Part shown: in pieces, positions 49,943 through 58,613 of the stretch | Layout of the letters: each line of letters begins with the position of its first letter | How positions within the stretch are numbered: position 1 is the first letter of the stretch | Assembly (NCBI RefSeq): GCF_014764445.1 | Contig: NZ_CP061721.1 | Span: forward strand, 248,001-312,000 | Direction: 5' to 3' | Source: Pseudarthrobacter sp. BIM B-2242 | Lineage (GTDB): Bacteria > Actinomycetota > Actinomycetes > Actinomycetales > Micrococcaceae | DNA length: 64,000 nucleotides | Program-made: the position numbers and the translations under genes | The notes under the pieces: generated by a model | Databases searched by the model: none | Told to the model about the DNA's origin: nothing | The model's input: the letters and a program-made list of their open reading frames with translations, nothing else

Positions 49943-50398
49943 GGCCGGCTTCCCCGGAATTGCAGGGCCGGTCCATTCATCACGGGAGCTGCCGGAAGAT
50001 GGAAGGCTGACCGCCAAACCATGGGGATAAGAGGGCCGGCGACGGCTGGGGGAGAGGCCTTGGTCTCGAAGACCTCCTCGTCGCCGGCCCCGCTCAGTAC
50101 CCGGGCCCGAAGGCACGGGAAAACGTGGCTGCTAAGTCCTGTATTCATTCCTGCTCACACCCCCTAGTGAGACATCCAACGCAGTGAGATAGCGAGTGTT
50201 GGCTCTAAGACGAAGGTAGTGGGGGCGGGGTCCCGGGCAAACGCGTATTCGGTACTCGTATTTGAGATTAGGTAGTACTTGGTTTCGTGGACCACCGTTC
50301 AAGTTTGAGCTTCAATTTGTGATCGGTTCCGGGTCCCGGGATGGCTCTCTGCCGTGTCCCGGTGGTTCATGACGCAGGCAGTCCGAGGTGGAAAGATA
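49943..50398. other. 456-bp stretch without a convincing gene
   Basis: This divergent region lies between the ANTAR gene and the HhH-GPD gene. The ANTAR frame stays open to 50116, but the extra codons read as GC-rich low-complexity sequence. From 50160 to 50340 the DNA is more AT-rich and contains a CCAAC...GTTGG dyad near 50172-50197, likely promoter sequence. Confidence 0.45.
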
Positions 50399-50980
50399 AT
50401 GGCCATGGAACTGCACATCACAGGTGACCCGGCTGCCGACCAACTGCTCACTGACGACGCGTTTGCGCTGCTGACCGGCATGCTGCTGGATCAGCAGGTG
50501 ACCATGGAATCAGCGTTTGCCGGCCCCGAAAAAATCCGGGCACGGATCGGATCCATAGATCCGGCAGCCGTGGCCGCGTACGAACCGGAAGCGTTCGTGG
50601 AGGTGTTCAAGGAACGTCCTGCGGTCCACCGGTATCCCGGCTCCATGGCGGCGCGCGTCCAGGCGCTCGCCCAGGCCGTGCAGCGCGACTGGGACGGCGA
50701 TGCCACGCTAATCTGGACCAAGGATGCACCCGACGGCAAGGAAGTGCTGCGCCGGCTGCAGGCGCTGCCCGGCTTCGGGGAGCAGAAGGCCAGGATTTTC
50801 CTTGCCCTGTTGGGCAAGCAGTGCGGGTTGGAGGCGTCCGGATGGCGCGAGGCCGCGGGCCACTACGGCCAGGAGGACGCTTTCCTGTCGGTTGCCGACA
50901 TCGTGGATCCGGGGTCGCTCGCCAAGGTGCGGGCCAGCAAACAGGCAGCGAAGGCGGCGGCAAAGGCTGCGAAGGGCTGA
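50399..50980 (+). CDS. HhH-GPD family base-excision DNA repair protein
   Basis: The 193-residue protein has the helix-hairpin-helix and Gly/Pro-Asp architecture of small DNA glycosylases: FALLTGMLLDQQVTMESAF, the HhH segment LRRLQALPGFGEQKARIFLA, and no iron-sulfur cysteines. It resembles the actinobacterial single-domain HhH-GPD group; the damaged base is unknown. The C-terminus is Ala/Lys-rich (KQAAKAAAKAAKG), suited to DNA contact. The ATG at 50399 has GGTGGAAAG upstream. Confidence 0.85.
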   Translation: MAMELHITGDPAADQLLTDDAFALLTGMLLDQQVTMESAFAGPEKIRARIGSIDPAAVAAYEPEAFVEVFKERPAVHRYPGSMAARVQALAQAVQRDWDGDATLIWTKDAPDGKEVLRRLQALPGFGEQKARIFLALLGKQCGLEASGWREAAGHYGQEDAFLSVADIVDPGSLAKVRASKQAAKAAAKAAKG

Positions 50981-51058
50981 CTGCCGCATGACCGGCGTTT
51001 CAGCCGCGGCGCGCCCCGTACCCGGCTGGCTCAGCCAGTTCTGTAGTCTGAGGGCGTG

Positions 51059-52117
51059 ATGCGATCAGCGGTCATTATCGGCGCGGGAATCGGTGGCCTG
51101 AGCACGGCGCGGGCCCTGAAACGTCATGGCTGGTCGGTAACGGTCTTCGAACAGAGCGGAGCACTGCCGGAGACAGGCACCATGCTTGGTATGTGGCCGG
51201 CCGCGCTGCAGGCCCTGGGCGACCTTGGCGTCGTCGAAGCGTCACGCCGGACTGACGGCTGGGCGCACATTGCTGCCGGTGCCTCAACCCGGCTGTGGAC
51301 GCCGGCCGGACGCACGCTGCTCACGGCGCCCGGCGGAGCGGACCTCCATCTGGTTGCCCGGCCGGCACTGCTCTCCGCCCTCGCCCAAGGCGTGGACATC
51401 TCCTTCAACACTCAGGTTGTTGACCCGGAACAGGTCAGCGACGCCGACCTTGTGGTGGGTGCGGACGGCACGTTCAGCCGCACCCGGCAGCGGATTTTTG
51501 GTGCCGGCTTCAGTGCACGGCCGCTCGGATCTGTGGCCTGGCGGGGAACGGTGCAGGGAGCGGTTGCCGAATATGGCGAGACCTGGGCTCCCGGCGCACT
51601 CTTTGGCATCACACCGGCAGGCCCCCACGCGACGAACTGGTACGCCAGCGTCCGCTCCGACCGGACATTCGCCGGACCGCACCTTCCGCACCTGCAGGGG
51701 TATTTCGGTTCCTGGCACCGCAGTGTGCGGGAGGTGCTGGACAGGATCGACGAGGACGCGATTTTGCATCACGGACTCTTCGAGACGCCGAAGCTGCCCT
51801 CCTTCGTCAAGGGAGGAACAGCGTTGGTAGGTGATGCTGCCCACGCCATGGCGCCCTTCCTTGGCCGTGGTGCCTGCGAAGCCATCGTGGACGGGGCAAC
51901 GTTGGGGCGGTGCGTGGGGCAGGCATCCTCTCTCGAAGCGGGCCTTGCCGCCTACGACAAAGCCCGCAGGAAGCGAACGCAACGGCTGGTGCTGTCCTCG
52001 CGCCTCATGGGCCGCTTCGCCATGCTCGGCACCGGCGCAGCACCGCGCAACGCCGCGATGGCCGCGGCCGGCTCCATGGCCAGGGTTATCAAACCCAAGC
52101 CGCGGAGCCAACGCTGA
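51059..52117 (+). CDS. FAD-dependent monooxygenase
   Basis: The 352-residue enzyme belongs to the aromatic hydroxylase-like flavin monooxygenases. The FAD-binding motif is VIIGAGIGGLSTARALKRHG, the second motif is DLVVGADGTFSRTRQ, and GDAAHAMAPFLGRGACEAI is the family's GD motif. It hydroxylates an organic, often aromatic, substrate with NAD(P)H and oxygen; the substrate is unknown. GTG at 51056 or ATG at 51059 could start; AGGG upstream slightly favours the ATG. The gene is monocistronic. Confidence 0.88.
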   Translation: MRSAVIIGAGIGGLSTARALKRHGWSVTVFEQSGALPETGTMLGMWPAALQALGDLGVVEASRRTDGWAHIAAGASTRLWTPAGRTLLTAPGGADLHLVARPALLSALAQGVDISFNTQVVDPEQVSDADLVVGADGTFSRTRQRIFGAGFSARPLGSVAWRGTVQGAVAEYGETWAPGALFGITPAGPHATNWYASVRSDRTFAGPHLPHLQGYFGSWHRSVREVLDRIDEDAILHHGLFETPKLPSFVKGGTALVGDAAHAMAPFLGRGACEAIVDGATLGRCVGQASSLEAGLAAYDKARRKRTQRLVLSSRLMGRFAMLGTGAAPRNAAMAAAGSMARVIKPKPRSQR

Positions 52118-52139
52118 CCATTCACCCAGGGCCAGGCCA

Positions 52140-53414
52140 TCAGCTGATCATCAGCGCCTGCAGGGCATCGGCCAGGGTGCGTGCCCCTGTTTCAGCGTCC
52201 TCATCCACTACGTGTTCCTCGGGGGAGTGGGAAACGCCGCTAGGGTTGCGGACGAAGATCATCGCCGTGGGGAGGAAGGGCGCCAGAACGCCGGCGTCAT
52301 GGCCCGCGCCGGTGTCCAGGATGGGTGCCTGCGGCAGGGCCCGCTGGAGGTCCTTTTGCAGGCCTTGATCGAAGTGCACGGTGCGGCTCAGCGACTCTTC
52401 CCGCAGCTCAACCCGGCAGCCCTCCTCGGCCGCAATAACCTGTGCCTGCAAGTGGATGCTCTGCACCACGGCAGCCGTCACGGCGTCGTCGGGATGCCGG
52501 ACATCCAGCCAGAAATCAACACGCGAGGCGATGACGTTGGTCCCGCCCGGGACCGGCTGGAGCCGTCCTACCGTGGCCCGGGTGTGGGGCTGCTTCCGGG
52601 CGATGTCCCGCACAGCCACCACCATACGGGAGGCCGACACCATGGGATCGTGCCGGTCCGCCATCAGCGTGGTACCGGCGTGGTTTCCCTGTCCGTGGAC
52701 GCTCAGGCGCCAGCGGCCGTGGCCAAGGATGGACGATGCGATCGCTACGGGCTGGTCCAGGTCGATCAGGCCACGGCCCTGCTCAAGATGCAGCTCCACA
52801 AAAGCACCGATTTGGCCAAGAAGTTCTTCATCCCGGCCAATGAAACGGGGGTCCAGTCCGTTGGCCTGCGCGACGTCCGCGAAGGTGGAGCCATCAGGAT
52901 CCCGCAGGTTCCGGGCCTTGTCCGGATCGATGGCGCCGGTCATCAGCCGCGAACCGAGGCAGGCCACACCGAACCGCGAACCTTCCTCTTCCGGGAACAC
53001 CACAACAGCCAGCGGACGCGTGGGAACAGCTATCCGGGCCTTGAGGATGTCCACTGCCACCAGTGCTGAGGCGACGCCGAGGGGCCCGTCGAAGGGCCCG
53101 CCGCCAGGCACCGAGTCCAGGTGACTGCCGGTGACCAGGCTGTTGCTGCGGTCCCCGCCAGGCACGTCCCACCAGGCCCAGATGGCGCCGTTACGGTCGG
53201 TTTCCACGGAAAGCCCGCGCTTCGAGGCCTGCTCGATGAACCAGGTACGCAGGTCCAGTTCCGCGGTGGAGTACACGGGCCGGGTGTAGCCGCCGCGGAG
53301 CGCGTCGGTGCCGGTGCCGGCGATGTCGGAGAGCAGGCCCGTTACCGTAGCAGCGGGAGTGGCAGCGGGAGCCGGGGCCTCGGCCAGGTGAGTGGTTTCG
53401 GTACGCGGCGACAT
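52140..53414 (-). CDS. M20-family amidohydrolase (allantoate/N-carbamoyl amino acid amidase type)
   Basis: The 424-residue metallohydrolase has the zinc-binding segments GSHLDSVPGGGPFDGPLG, FPEEEGSRFG and ELHLEQGRGL, which identify the AllC/HyuC group that hydrolyses allantoate, ureidoglycolate or N-carbamoyl amino acids. It lies directly after the SolA-like oxidase and overlaps its stop by one base, so it may act on a methylated or carbamoylated amino acid in the same route. The ATG at 53414 is certain from that coupling; the frame further upstream is shadow. Confidence 0.88.
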   Translation of the reverse strand: MSPRTETTHLAEAPAPAATPAATVTGLLSDIAGTGTDALRGGYTRPVYSTAELDLRTWFIEQASKRGLSVETDRNGAIWAWWDVPGGDRSNSLVTGSHLDSVPGGGPFDGPLGVASALVAVDILKARIAVPTRPLAVVVFPEEEGSRFGVACLGSRLMTGAIDPDKARNLRDPDGSTFADVAQANGLDPRFIGRDEELLGQIGAFVELHLEQGRGLIDLDQPVAIASSILGHGRWRLSVHGQGNHAGTTLMADRHDPMVSASRMVVAVRDIARKQPHTRATVGRLQPVPGGTNVIASRVDFWLDVRHPDDAVTAAVVQSIHLQAQVIAAEEGCRVELREESLSRTVHFDQGLQKDLQRALPQAPILDTGAGHDAGVLAPFLPTAMIFVRNPSGVSHSPEEHVVDEDAETGARTLADALQALMIS

Positions 53415-54619
53415 CAGCGGGCCCCCAACTCTGCGTGGGTCAGCTCTGCATTGCGCAGCCCTGCGTGGCTCAACCCTGCGCGGCTGGCCTGGGATGCGAG
53501 GCGGAACTGATCCGGGACCGGCCCTGCGCCGGTGGCAAGGTCTGCGGCGAGCCGGCCGATCAGCGGGGCGAATTTGGCGCCGTGCCCGGAGCAGGGGGAG
53601 AGGATGGTGATGCCGTCGGCGCGGTCGAGGATGAAGTCCTCGGTAGGTGTGTTGGTGAACAGGCAGGTGGTTTCGGCGTACGGTTCCGGGACCAGCCCGG
53701 GCAGGTACTGCTCCACGTAGTCGATGACCCGACGGCGGTTGACGGGGTCGATCTGTCCGTCCTGATCCGCCGCGGAGGAAAGGATTTTTCCGCCGTTGTA
53801 TTCGGCGACCTTTTGGCCGCGGAACCCTGCGTCGCGGCCGCCGGGGAGGCCATAAGCCTGCCAGCCCGCACGTTTGTGAATGAAGGTGGGCCACGGTGAC
53901 GCGCCATGGTCCGTCCCGTCAGCGTAAGGGAAGTGGTAGGCCTGTTCCTGGCGCACTTCAAGCGAGGGCATTCCGGCCAGGAAGGCTGAGGGCAGTGACA
54001 GCGATCCGAGCAGCTGCGGAAGCCAGCCGCCGGCGGCAACAACCACGTTAGCGGCCCGGAGCGAACGTCCGTCCGCGGACGTCAGGAGGTACCCGCCGTC
54101 GGACGCGGCTATCGAGGTGACGGCCCAGTTGGTGTACAGCGCGGCGCCGTGCGCCGCCGCCTGGTCAACCATGGCGGCGACGGATTCGTGGGCGTCGATG
54201 ACGCCGGCGTCCGGGTGCCAGAGCACCCGGGTGTCGAAGGCGATCTGCGGCCAGCGGCGGTTAGCCTCGTCGGCGCTGAGGAGTTCGTGGTCGATGCCGC
54301 GGGCCGCCAGCACGGCGGCCAAGCGTTCGGGCTCACGGATGGCGCCGTAGTCCACGGCGCCCGTCGGGGTGATGAGTTGTTTGCCGCTGAGGCGTGCCAG
54401 TTCGTCCCACCCGGCCTTCGCCTCCTGGACGAGGCCGGCGTAGAACTCTTCCGGGTAGGCGTAGCGGAAGATCCGGGCAGAGCCGTGGGAGCTGCCGGCG
54501 TCGTTAGCGGGAGTTGAGCGTTCGAGCAGGGCAACGTCGTGGCCGCGGGCGGCGAGATGCCAGGCAGCGGCAGCTCCGGAGAGCCCGGCGCCAACAACGG
54601 CGTATTCAGTCGATTCCAT
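53414..54619 (-). CDS. Sarcosine / N-methyl-L-tryptophan oxidase-like flavoprotein (MSOX/SolA family)
   Basis: The 401-residue flavoenzyme oxidises N-methyl amino acids to the amine and formaldehyde. The FAD motif is VVGAGLSGAAAAWHLAARG, and the covalent-flavin cysteine is in ETTCLFTNTPTEDF. SPCSGHGAKFAP near the end is the family signature. The protein ends with an unusual tail of about four A-x-L-x-x pentapeptides (AGLSH, AGLRN, AELTH, AELGA) encoded by a 15-bp DNA repeat. It diverges from a LysR gene that likely controls it, and its stop overlaps the amidohydrolase start. Confidence 0.88.
   Translation of the reverse strand: MESTEYAVVGAGLSGAAAAWHLAARGHDVALLERSTPANDAGSSHGSARIFRYAYPEEFYAGLVQEAKAGWDELARLSGKQLITPTGAVDYGAIREPERLAAVLAARGIDHELLSADEANRRWPQIAFDTRVLWHPDAGVIDAHESVAAMVDQAAAHGAALYTNWAVTSIAASDGGYLLTSADGRSLRAANVVVAAGGWLPQLLGSLSLPSAFLAGMPSLEVRQEQAYHFPYADGTDHGASPWPTFIHKRAGWQAYGLPGGRDAGFRGQKVAEYNGGKILSSAADQDGQIDPVNRRRVIDYVEQYLPGLVPEPYAETTCLFTNTPTEDFILDRADGITILSPCSGHGAKFAPLIGRLAADLATGAGPVPDQFRLASQASRAGLSHAGLRNAELTHAELGAR
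53426..53485. repeat. 15-bp tandem repeat encoding the C-terminal tail of the oxidase
   Basis: Four 15-bp units start at 53426, 53441, 53456 and 53471, for example CAACTCTGCGTGGGT and CAGCCCTGCGTGGCT. Each encodes, on the minus strand, one pentapeptide of the A-x-L-x-x form at the end of the SolA-like protein. Confidence 0.82.
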
Positions 54620-54720
54620 GGGTGGCTCCTTGGTACGGGACGGGCATTGGGGTGGCTGCCCTGGGACTACATCCAGTAACTCATTCGCAAAACGTGCCCG
54701 TCCAATTCATTTGACTAGTA

Positions 54721-54735
54721 ATTATTGGCGTCAAT
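54721..54735. promoter_or_regulatory. Possible LysR box between oxidase and lysR
   Basis: ATTATTGGCGTCAAT fits the general LysR pattern T-N11-A and contains the dyad ATTG-N4-CAAT. It lies 11 bp before the lysR start in the 126-bp divergent region, where autoregulation would be expected. Confidence 0.4.
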
Positions 54736-54745
54736 CGAAAGAATC

Positions 54746-55627
54746 ATGATGGAACTCCGGCAACTTCGGTACTTCCTCGTCGTCGCCGACGAGCTGCATT
54801 TCGCCCGCGCCGCGGAGCGCCTGCACATGACCCAGCCGCCGCTGACGGTTGCCATCCGGAGGCTGGAACGTGAGCTGGGGGTCCAACTGTTCGACCGGAC
54901 CACCCGCAGCGTTGCGTTGACCGCCGCCGGGCAGGCGTTCAGGGAACGGGTCCAGGCTGCTGTGGCGGACCTCGACGACGCCGCAGGGGATGTTGCCGAC
55001 GTCGTCGCCGGAAAAAGCGGCAAAATCAGGGTTGGCTTCGTCAGTTCGGCGAGTTACACCGCCGTGCCCGAAGCAATCCGGGCCTTCCGGCAGCAGCGCC
55101 CGCGCATTGACCTGGTGTTGAACCCGCTCACCAGCGGAGAGCAGATTGAGCAACTGCTGGAGGGGAACCTGGATCTCGGCCTGATCCGGGATCCCGGTGA
55201 CGTCCCCGGGCTGAACCTCGAACTGCTCAGCACGGAGGACCTGGTGGTTGTCCTGCCCGAATCCCACCCTTTGGCGGCAGCGACCGAAATCCGGCCCCGG
55301 GACCTTGAGGGGGAGCCCATGATCCTCTTCCCATACCGGCTGATGCCCGGTTTCGTGGCGCGGGTCCTTCGCCTCTTTGACTCGCTGCCGACCCCGCCAA
55401 ACGTGGTGCAGCAGGCCATCCACCAGGAAACCGTCCTGGGCCTGGTTGCCGCAGGACTGGGAATCTCCGTCCTGCCGGAATCGGTGCAGCGGTTCCAGAT
55501 GCCCGGCGTCACCACGCGCCGCCTCGCGGGCAGGCCGCAGACCGAACTCCACGTTGCCCGGCCCCATGGCGAGTCGCCCGCCGTGGAGGAGTTTGTTTTG
55601 TGCCTCAGGGAAACCGTCCGCGCGTAA
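54746..55627 (+). CDS. LysR-type transcriptional regulator
   Basis: The 293-residue regulator has the LysR HTH (LRYFLVVADELHFARAAERL and LHMTQPPLTVAIRRLE) and an effector domain with KIRVGFVSSASYTAVPEAIR and the GLGISVLPES segment. It diverges from the SolA-like oxidase and amidohydrolase and probably controls them. A TTG at 54725 and ATGs at 54746 and 54749 are possible starts; GAAAGA upstream supports the ATGs. The inducer is unknown. Confidence 0.9.
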   Translation: MMELRQLRYFLVVADELHFARAAERLHMTQPPLTVAIRRLERELGVQLFDRTTRSVALTAAGQAFRERVQAAVADLDDAAGDVADVVAGKSGKIRVGFVSSASYTAVPEAIRAFRQQRPRIDLVLNPLTSGEQIEQLLEGNLDLGLIRDPGDVPGLNLELLSTEDLVVVLPESHPLAAATEIRPRDLEGEPMILFPYRLMPGFVARVLRLFDSLPTPPNVVQQAIHQETVLGLVAAGLGISVLPESVQRFQMPGVTTRRLAGRPQTELHVARPHGESPAVEEFVLCLRETVRA

Positions 55628-55666
55628 GGGGCTGTGCCGCCCGCCTTCGGTTCCTACACTGGATGG

Positions 55667-56107
55667 ATGATCACAGTCAGCGGCAGCGTGGAAACCAAAC
55701 TTTCTCCCGGGAAGGCCTTCGCCTTCCTCTCCGAGTTCGAGAACACAAGCGAATGGGACCCGGGCACGCCGGTGATGGACAAGCTCACGCCGGGACCGGT
55801 GGCAGTCGGTCACCGCTACCATGCCGAATCCGAATTCCGGGGTAAGCGTCAGTCCTTGGAATACGAAGTCATTGAGCTGACCGACAGCCACATCAAGCTC
55901 CGCGGCGAGAACAAGACTGTCACCGCGTTCGATTCCATCGACGTCAGCCCCTCCGCTCAGGGTTCGTTGGTCAAGTACACGGCTGAGTTCAGCATCAAGG
56001 GGCCGGCGAAGATCCTCCAGCCCTTCCTCAAGCCGGCGTTTATGTCCTTGCGGGATCCTGCGTTGAACGGGATCCGGGACACGTTGAATTCACTCGCGGC
56101 ACGCTGA
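55667..56107 (+). CDS. SRPBCC-family protein (polyketide cyclase/dehydrase type)
   Basis: The 146-residue single-domain protein has the START-like fold, seen in VSGSVETKLSPGKAFAFLSE, then FENTSEWDPGTP, and a long C-terminal helix (ALNGIRDTLNSLAAR). Such proteins bind small hydrophobic ligands or membranes; this one has no assigned role. The ATG at 55667 gives the family start. It follows lysR by 39 bp on the same strand and may be co-transcribed. Confidence 0.85.
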   Translation: MITVSGSVETKLSPGKAFAFLSEFENTSEWDPGTPVMDKLTPGPVAVGHRYHAESEFRGKRQSLEYEVIELTDSHIKLRGENKTVTAFDSIDVSPSAQGSLVKYTAEFSIKGPAKILQPFLKPAFMSLRDPALNGIRDTLNSLAAR

Positions 56108-56345
56108 ACAGCCCGCGGGCCGGCGGCGGAATGGCCGCCATCCGGGGCACAGTGCTGCCCGGACGGCGGGCGCCCCGGGCGCTGCCGCCTGCCGTTAGGT
56201 TACGGACCCGGCAACGACCCTGAGCAGGCAAAGCACGCGACCCTGCAATAATCGGAACCGACAGTTGTCCGGGGGCGACGAAGGCCGCGGTTGACCAGGA
56301 CGCAATGTAAGTTCAGGCCCATCACACCAGACGAGGCGGACATCC

Positions 56346-58586
56346 ATGAAGGCTCCAGACCAGCAGTACGCTCAATTCTCCGGAACGCCGGCTCCGCCAG
56401 GCGACGGTGGAGCGGCCGGTCATGAGTCCGTGGACCAACAACTCCTCCAGCGCCTGGCCGATGCCCACGGCGTTGGCACCTCGTTTCACGGCTGGGACGG
56501 GCTGCCCCACAGCGTCGCCCCGGAAACCCTGGTCAAGGTCCTTGCCGCGCTGGGCGTCCAGGCGCACACCAACGGGCTGATCGAAGCTGCCCTGGCCGAG
56601 GCGGAACTGGCGCCGTGGCGGCGGATGCTGCCACCCGCCGTCGTGGTTCAACACGGCGATACCGCGCTGGTTCCGGTCCATCTCCGGGACGGTGCCACGG
56701 CCCGCGTGACAGTGCTGCCGGAAGCGGGTGAACCGGTGGAGGCGGCCCAGGCGGATGTTTGGGTTCCGCCGCAGGACGTGGACGGCGTGCCAACCGGGCG
56801 GGCCACGTTCTCTGTGCCGGAGGGGCTGCCGCTGGGATGGCATACGCTGCAGGCCGAGTCCGACGGCGTCACTGCCGAATGTGCGCTGGTGGTGGTCCCG
56901 GCGCGGCTCACCACAGCCGATTCCCTGGTAGAGCGCCGCGGCTGGGGTCTGGCCACGCAACTGTATTCCGTGCGCTCGAAGCGTTCCTGGGGCATCGGCG
57001 ATTTCGCTGACCTCGCGGACCTTGCGGCGATCAGCGGCGAACGGGGTGCGGACTATGTCCTGGTCAACCCGCTGCACGCCGCGGAGCCCGTCCCGCCGGT
57101 CCAGCCATCGCCGTACTCGCCGTCCACCCGCCGGTTTTTCAACCCGCTCTACATCCGGGTGGAGGCGATTCCGGAGCTCGCCTATCTGCAGCCGCGCAGA
57201 CGTGCCACGATCGACAGGCTGCAGGACCAGATCCAGGGCCTGAACAAGGATGCGGACCGGCTGGACCGGAACGCTGTTTTCGCCGCCAAACTCCAAGCCC
57301 TGGAGCTGCTCTACCACGCACGGCGCTCGCCGGCGCGGCAGGCTGCGTTCGACGAATTTTGCCGGATCTCCGGCCGCGGACTGGACGATTTTGCGCTGTG
57401 GTCCGCTATCCGCGAGGACCTCGGGCCGGAAGACCCGCTCTGGTCAGACCCGGACTGCGCCCTGGGGTCCCCGGCTGCCGAGGCCCTGCGCGGGAAGCTT
57501 GCGGACCGGATCGGTTTCCACCGCTGGCTGCAGTGGGTCTGCGACGAGCAGCTCGAGAACGCGCAGCATGCTGCCCGCACGTCCGGGATGCGGCTGGGCG
57601 TGGTGCACGATCTCGCCGTCGGTGTTGACCAGAGCAGCGCTGACGCCTGGACGCTCCGCGGTGTGCTGGCGCCCGGGATCAGCGTGGGGGCACCGCCGGA
57701 CATGTACAACCAGCAGGGCCAGGACTGGAACCAGCCGCCGTGGCATCCTGCCCGCCTGGCCGAGGCCGGGTACGCCCCGTTCCGCAACATGCTGTCCACC
57801 GTGCTCCGGCACGCCGGCGGCATCCGCGTGGACCACGTGCTGGGCCTGTTCCGCCTGTGGTGGGTTCCGGCGGGCAACTCACCGCGCGACGGCGCCTACG
57901 TCAGGTACGACCACGATGCCCTGATCGGCATCCTGGCGCTGGAGGCCCAGCGTGCCGGCGCCGTGGTGATCGGCGAGGACCTCGGAACTTTTGAGCCGTG
58001 GGTTCGTGACTATCTGGCTGCCCGCGGCATCCTGGGAACGTCCATTCTCTGGTTCGAGAACGACGGCGACTCCCCGCTGCCGCCCGAACGCTACCGTCCG
58101 CAGGCACTCGCCAGCGTCAACACCCACGACCTTCCGCCCACTGCCGGCTACCTGGCGGGTGACCATGTGGCGCTCCGCAGCAGGCTGGGCCTGCTGGAAC
58201 GCTCCGAAGCGGAAGAACGCGAGGAGCATGAGGCAACGTTGGAGAAGATGATGGGGCTGCTGCGGGAACGCGGGCTGCTGCCGGAGTCCGCCGGCGCAGA
58301 CGGTGAGGCCGCTTCCGCCGGTTCGTCGGCAGCGGAGGAGCGCACCATCGTGGCGCTGCACCGCCTGCTTGCCCAGACGCCGTCGGCATTGCTCGGCGTG
58401 GCGCTGGTCGACGCCGTGGGGGAGCGGCGCGTCCAGAACCAGCCGGGCACCACCGAAGCGCTGTATCCGAACTGGCAGGTTCCGCTGGGAGATCCGGCCG
58501 GGAGGCCGGTCTACCTCGACGATCTTCCCGGCAACGCCAGGTTCAACACGCTCCTGGCGGCAGTGTCGGAGTCGCTGCGGAGCTGA
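56346..58586 (+). CDS. malQ: 4-alpha-glucanotransferase (amylomaltase, GH77)
   Basis: MalQ transfers alpha-1,4-glucan chains between maltodextrins and releases glucose. The 746-residue product has an N-terminal extension domain of about 170 residues common in actinobacterial MalQ, then the GH77 barrel. The catalytic residues are the nucleophile Asp in IRVDHVLGLFRLW, the acid/base Glu in VIGEDLGTFEPWV and the stabilising Asp in SVNTHDLPPTAGY. Earlier barrel motifs include WGIGDFADLADLA and QPSPYSPSTRRFFNPLYI. It is monocistronic and convergent with the D-lactate dehydrogenase gene. Confidence 0.95.
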   Translation: MKAPDQQYAQFSGTPAPPGDGGAAGHESVDQQLLQRLADAHGVGTSFHGWDGLPHSVAPETLVKVLAALGVQAHTNGLIEAALAEAELAPWRRMLPPAVVVQHGDTALVPVHLRDGATARVTVLPEAGEPVEAAQADVWVPPQDVDGVPTGRATFSVPEGLPLGWHTLQAESDGVTAECALVVVPARLTTADSLVERRGWGLATQLYSVRSKRSWGIGDFADLADLAAISGERGADYVLVNPLHAAEPVPPVQPSPYSPSTRRFFNPLYIRVEAIPELAYLQPRRRATIDRLQDQIQGLNKDADRLDRNAVFAAKLQALELLYHARRSPARQAAFDEFCRISGRGLDDFALWSAIREDLGPEDPLWSDPDCALGSPAAEALRGKLADRIGFHRWLQWVCDEQLENAQHAARTSGMRLGVVHDLAVGVDQSSADAWTLRGVLAPGISVGAPPDMYNQQGQDWNQPPWHPARLAEAGYAPFRNMLSTVLRHAGGIRVDHVLGLFRLWWVPAGNSPRDGAYVRYDHDALIGILALEAQRAGAVVIGEDLGTFEPWVRDYLAARGILGTSILWFENDGDSPLPPERYRPQALASVNTHDLPPTAGYLAGDHVALRSRLGLLERSEAEEREEHEATLEKMMGLLRERGLLPESAGADGEAASAGSSAAEERTIVALHRLLAQTPSALLGVALVDAVGERRVQNQPGTTEALYPNWQVPLGDPAGRPVYLDDLPGNARFNTLLAAVSESLRS

Positions 58587-58613
58587 CTTCGGTCTGAACT
58601 GCCTGGCGCCGGC

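Noticed and set aside
49943..50116. N-terminal extension of the ANTAR protein
   Set aside because: The extra 58 codons are low complexity, and the ATG at 49942 has a better ribosome site.
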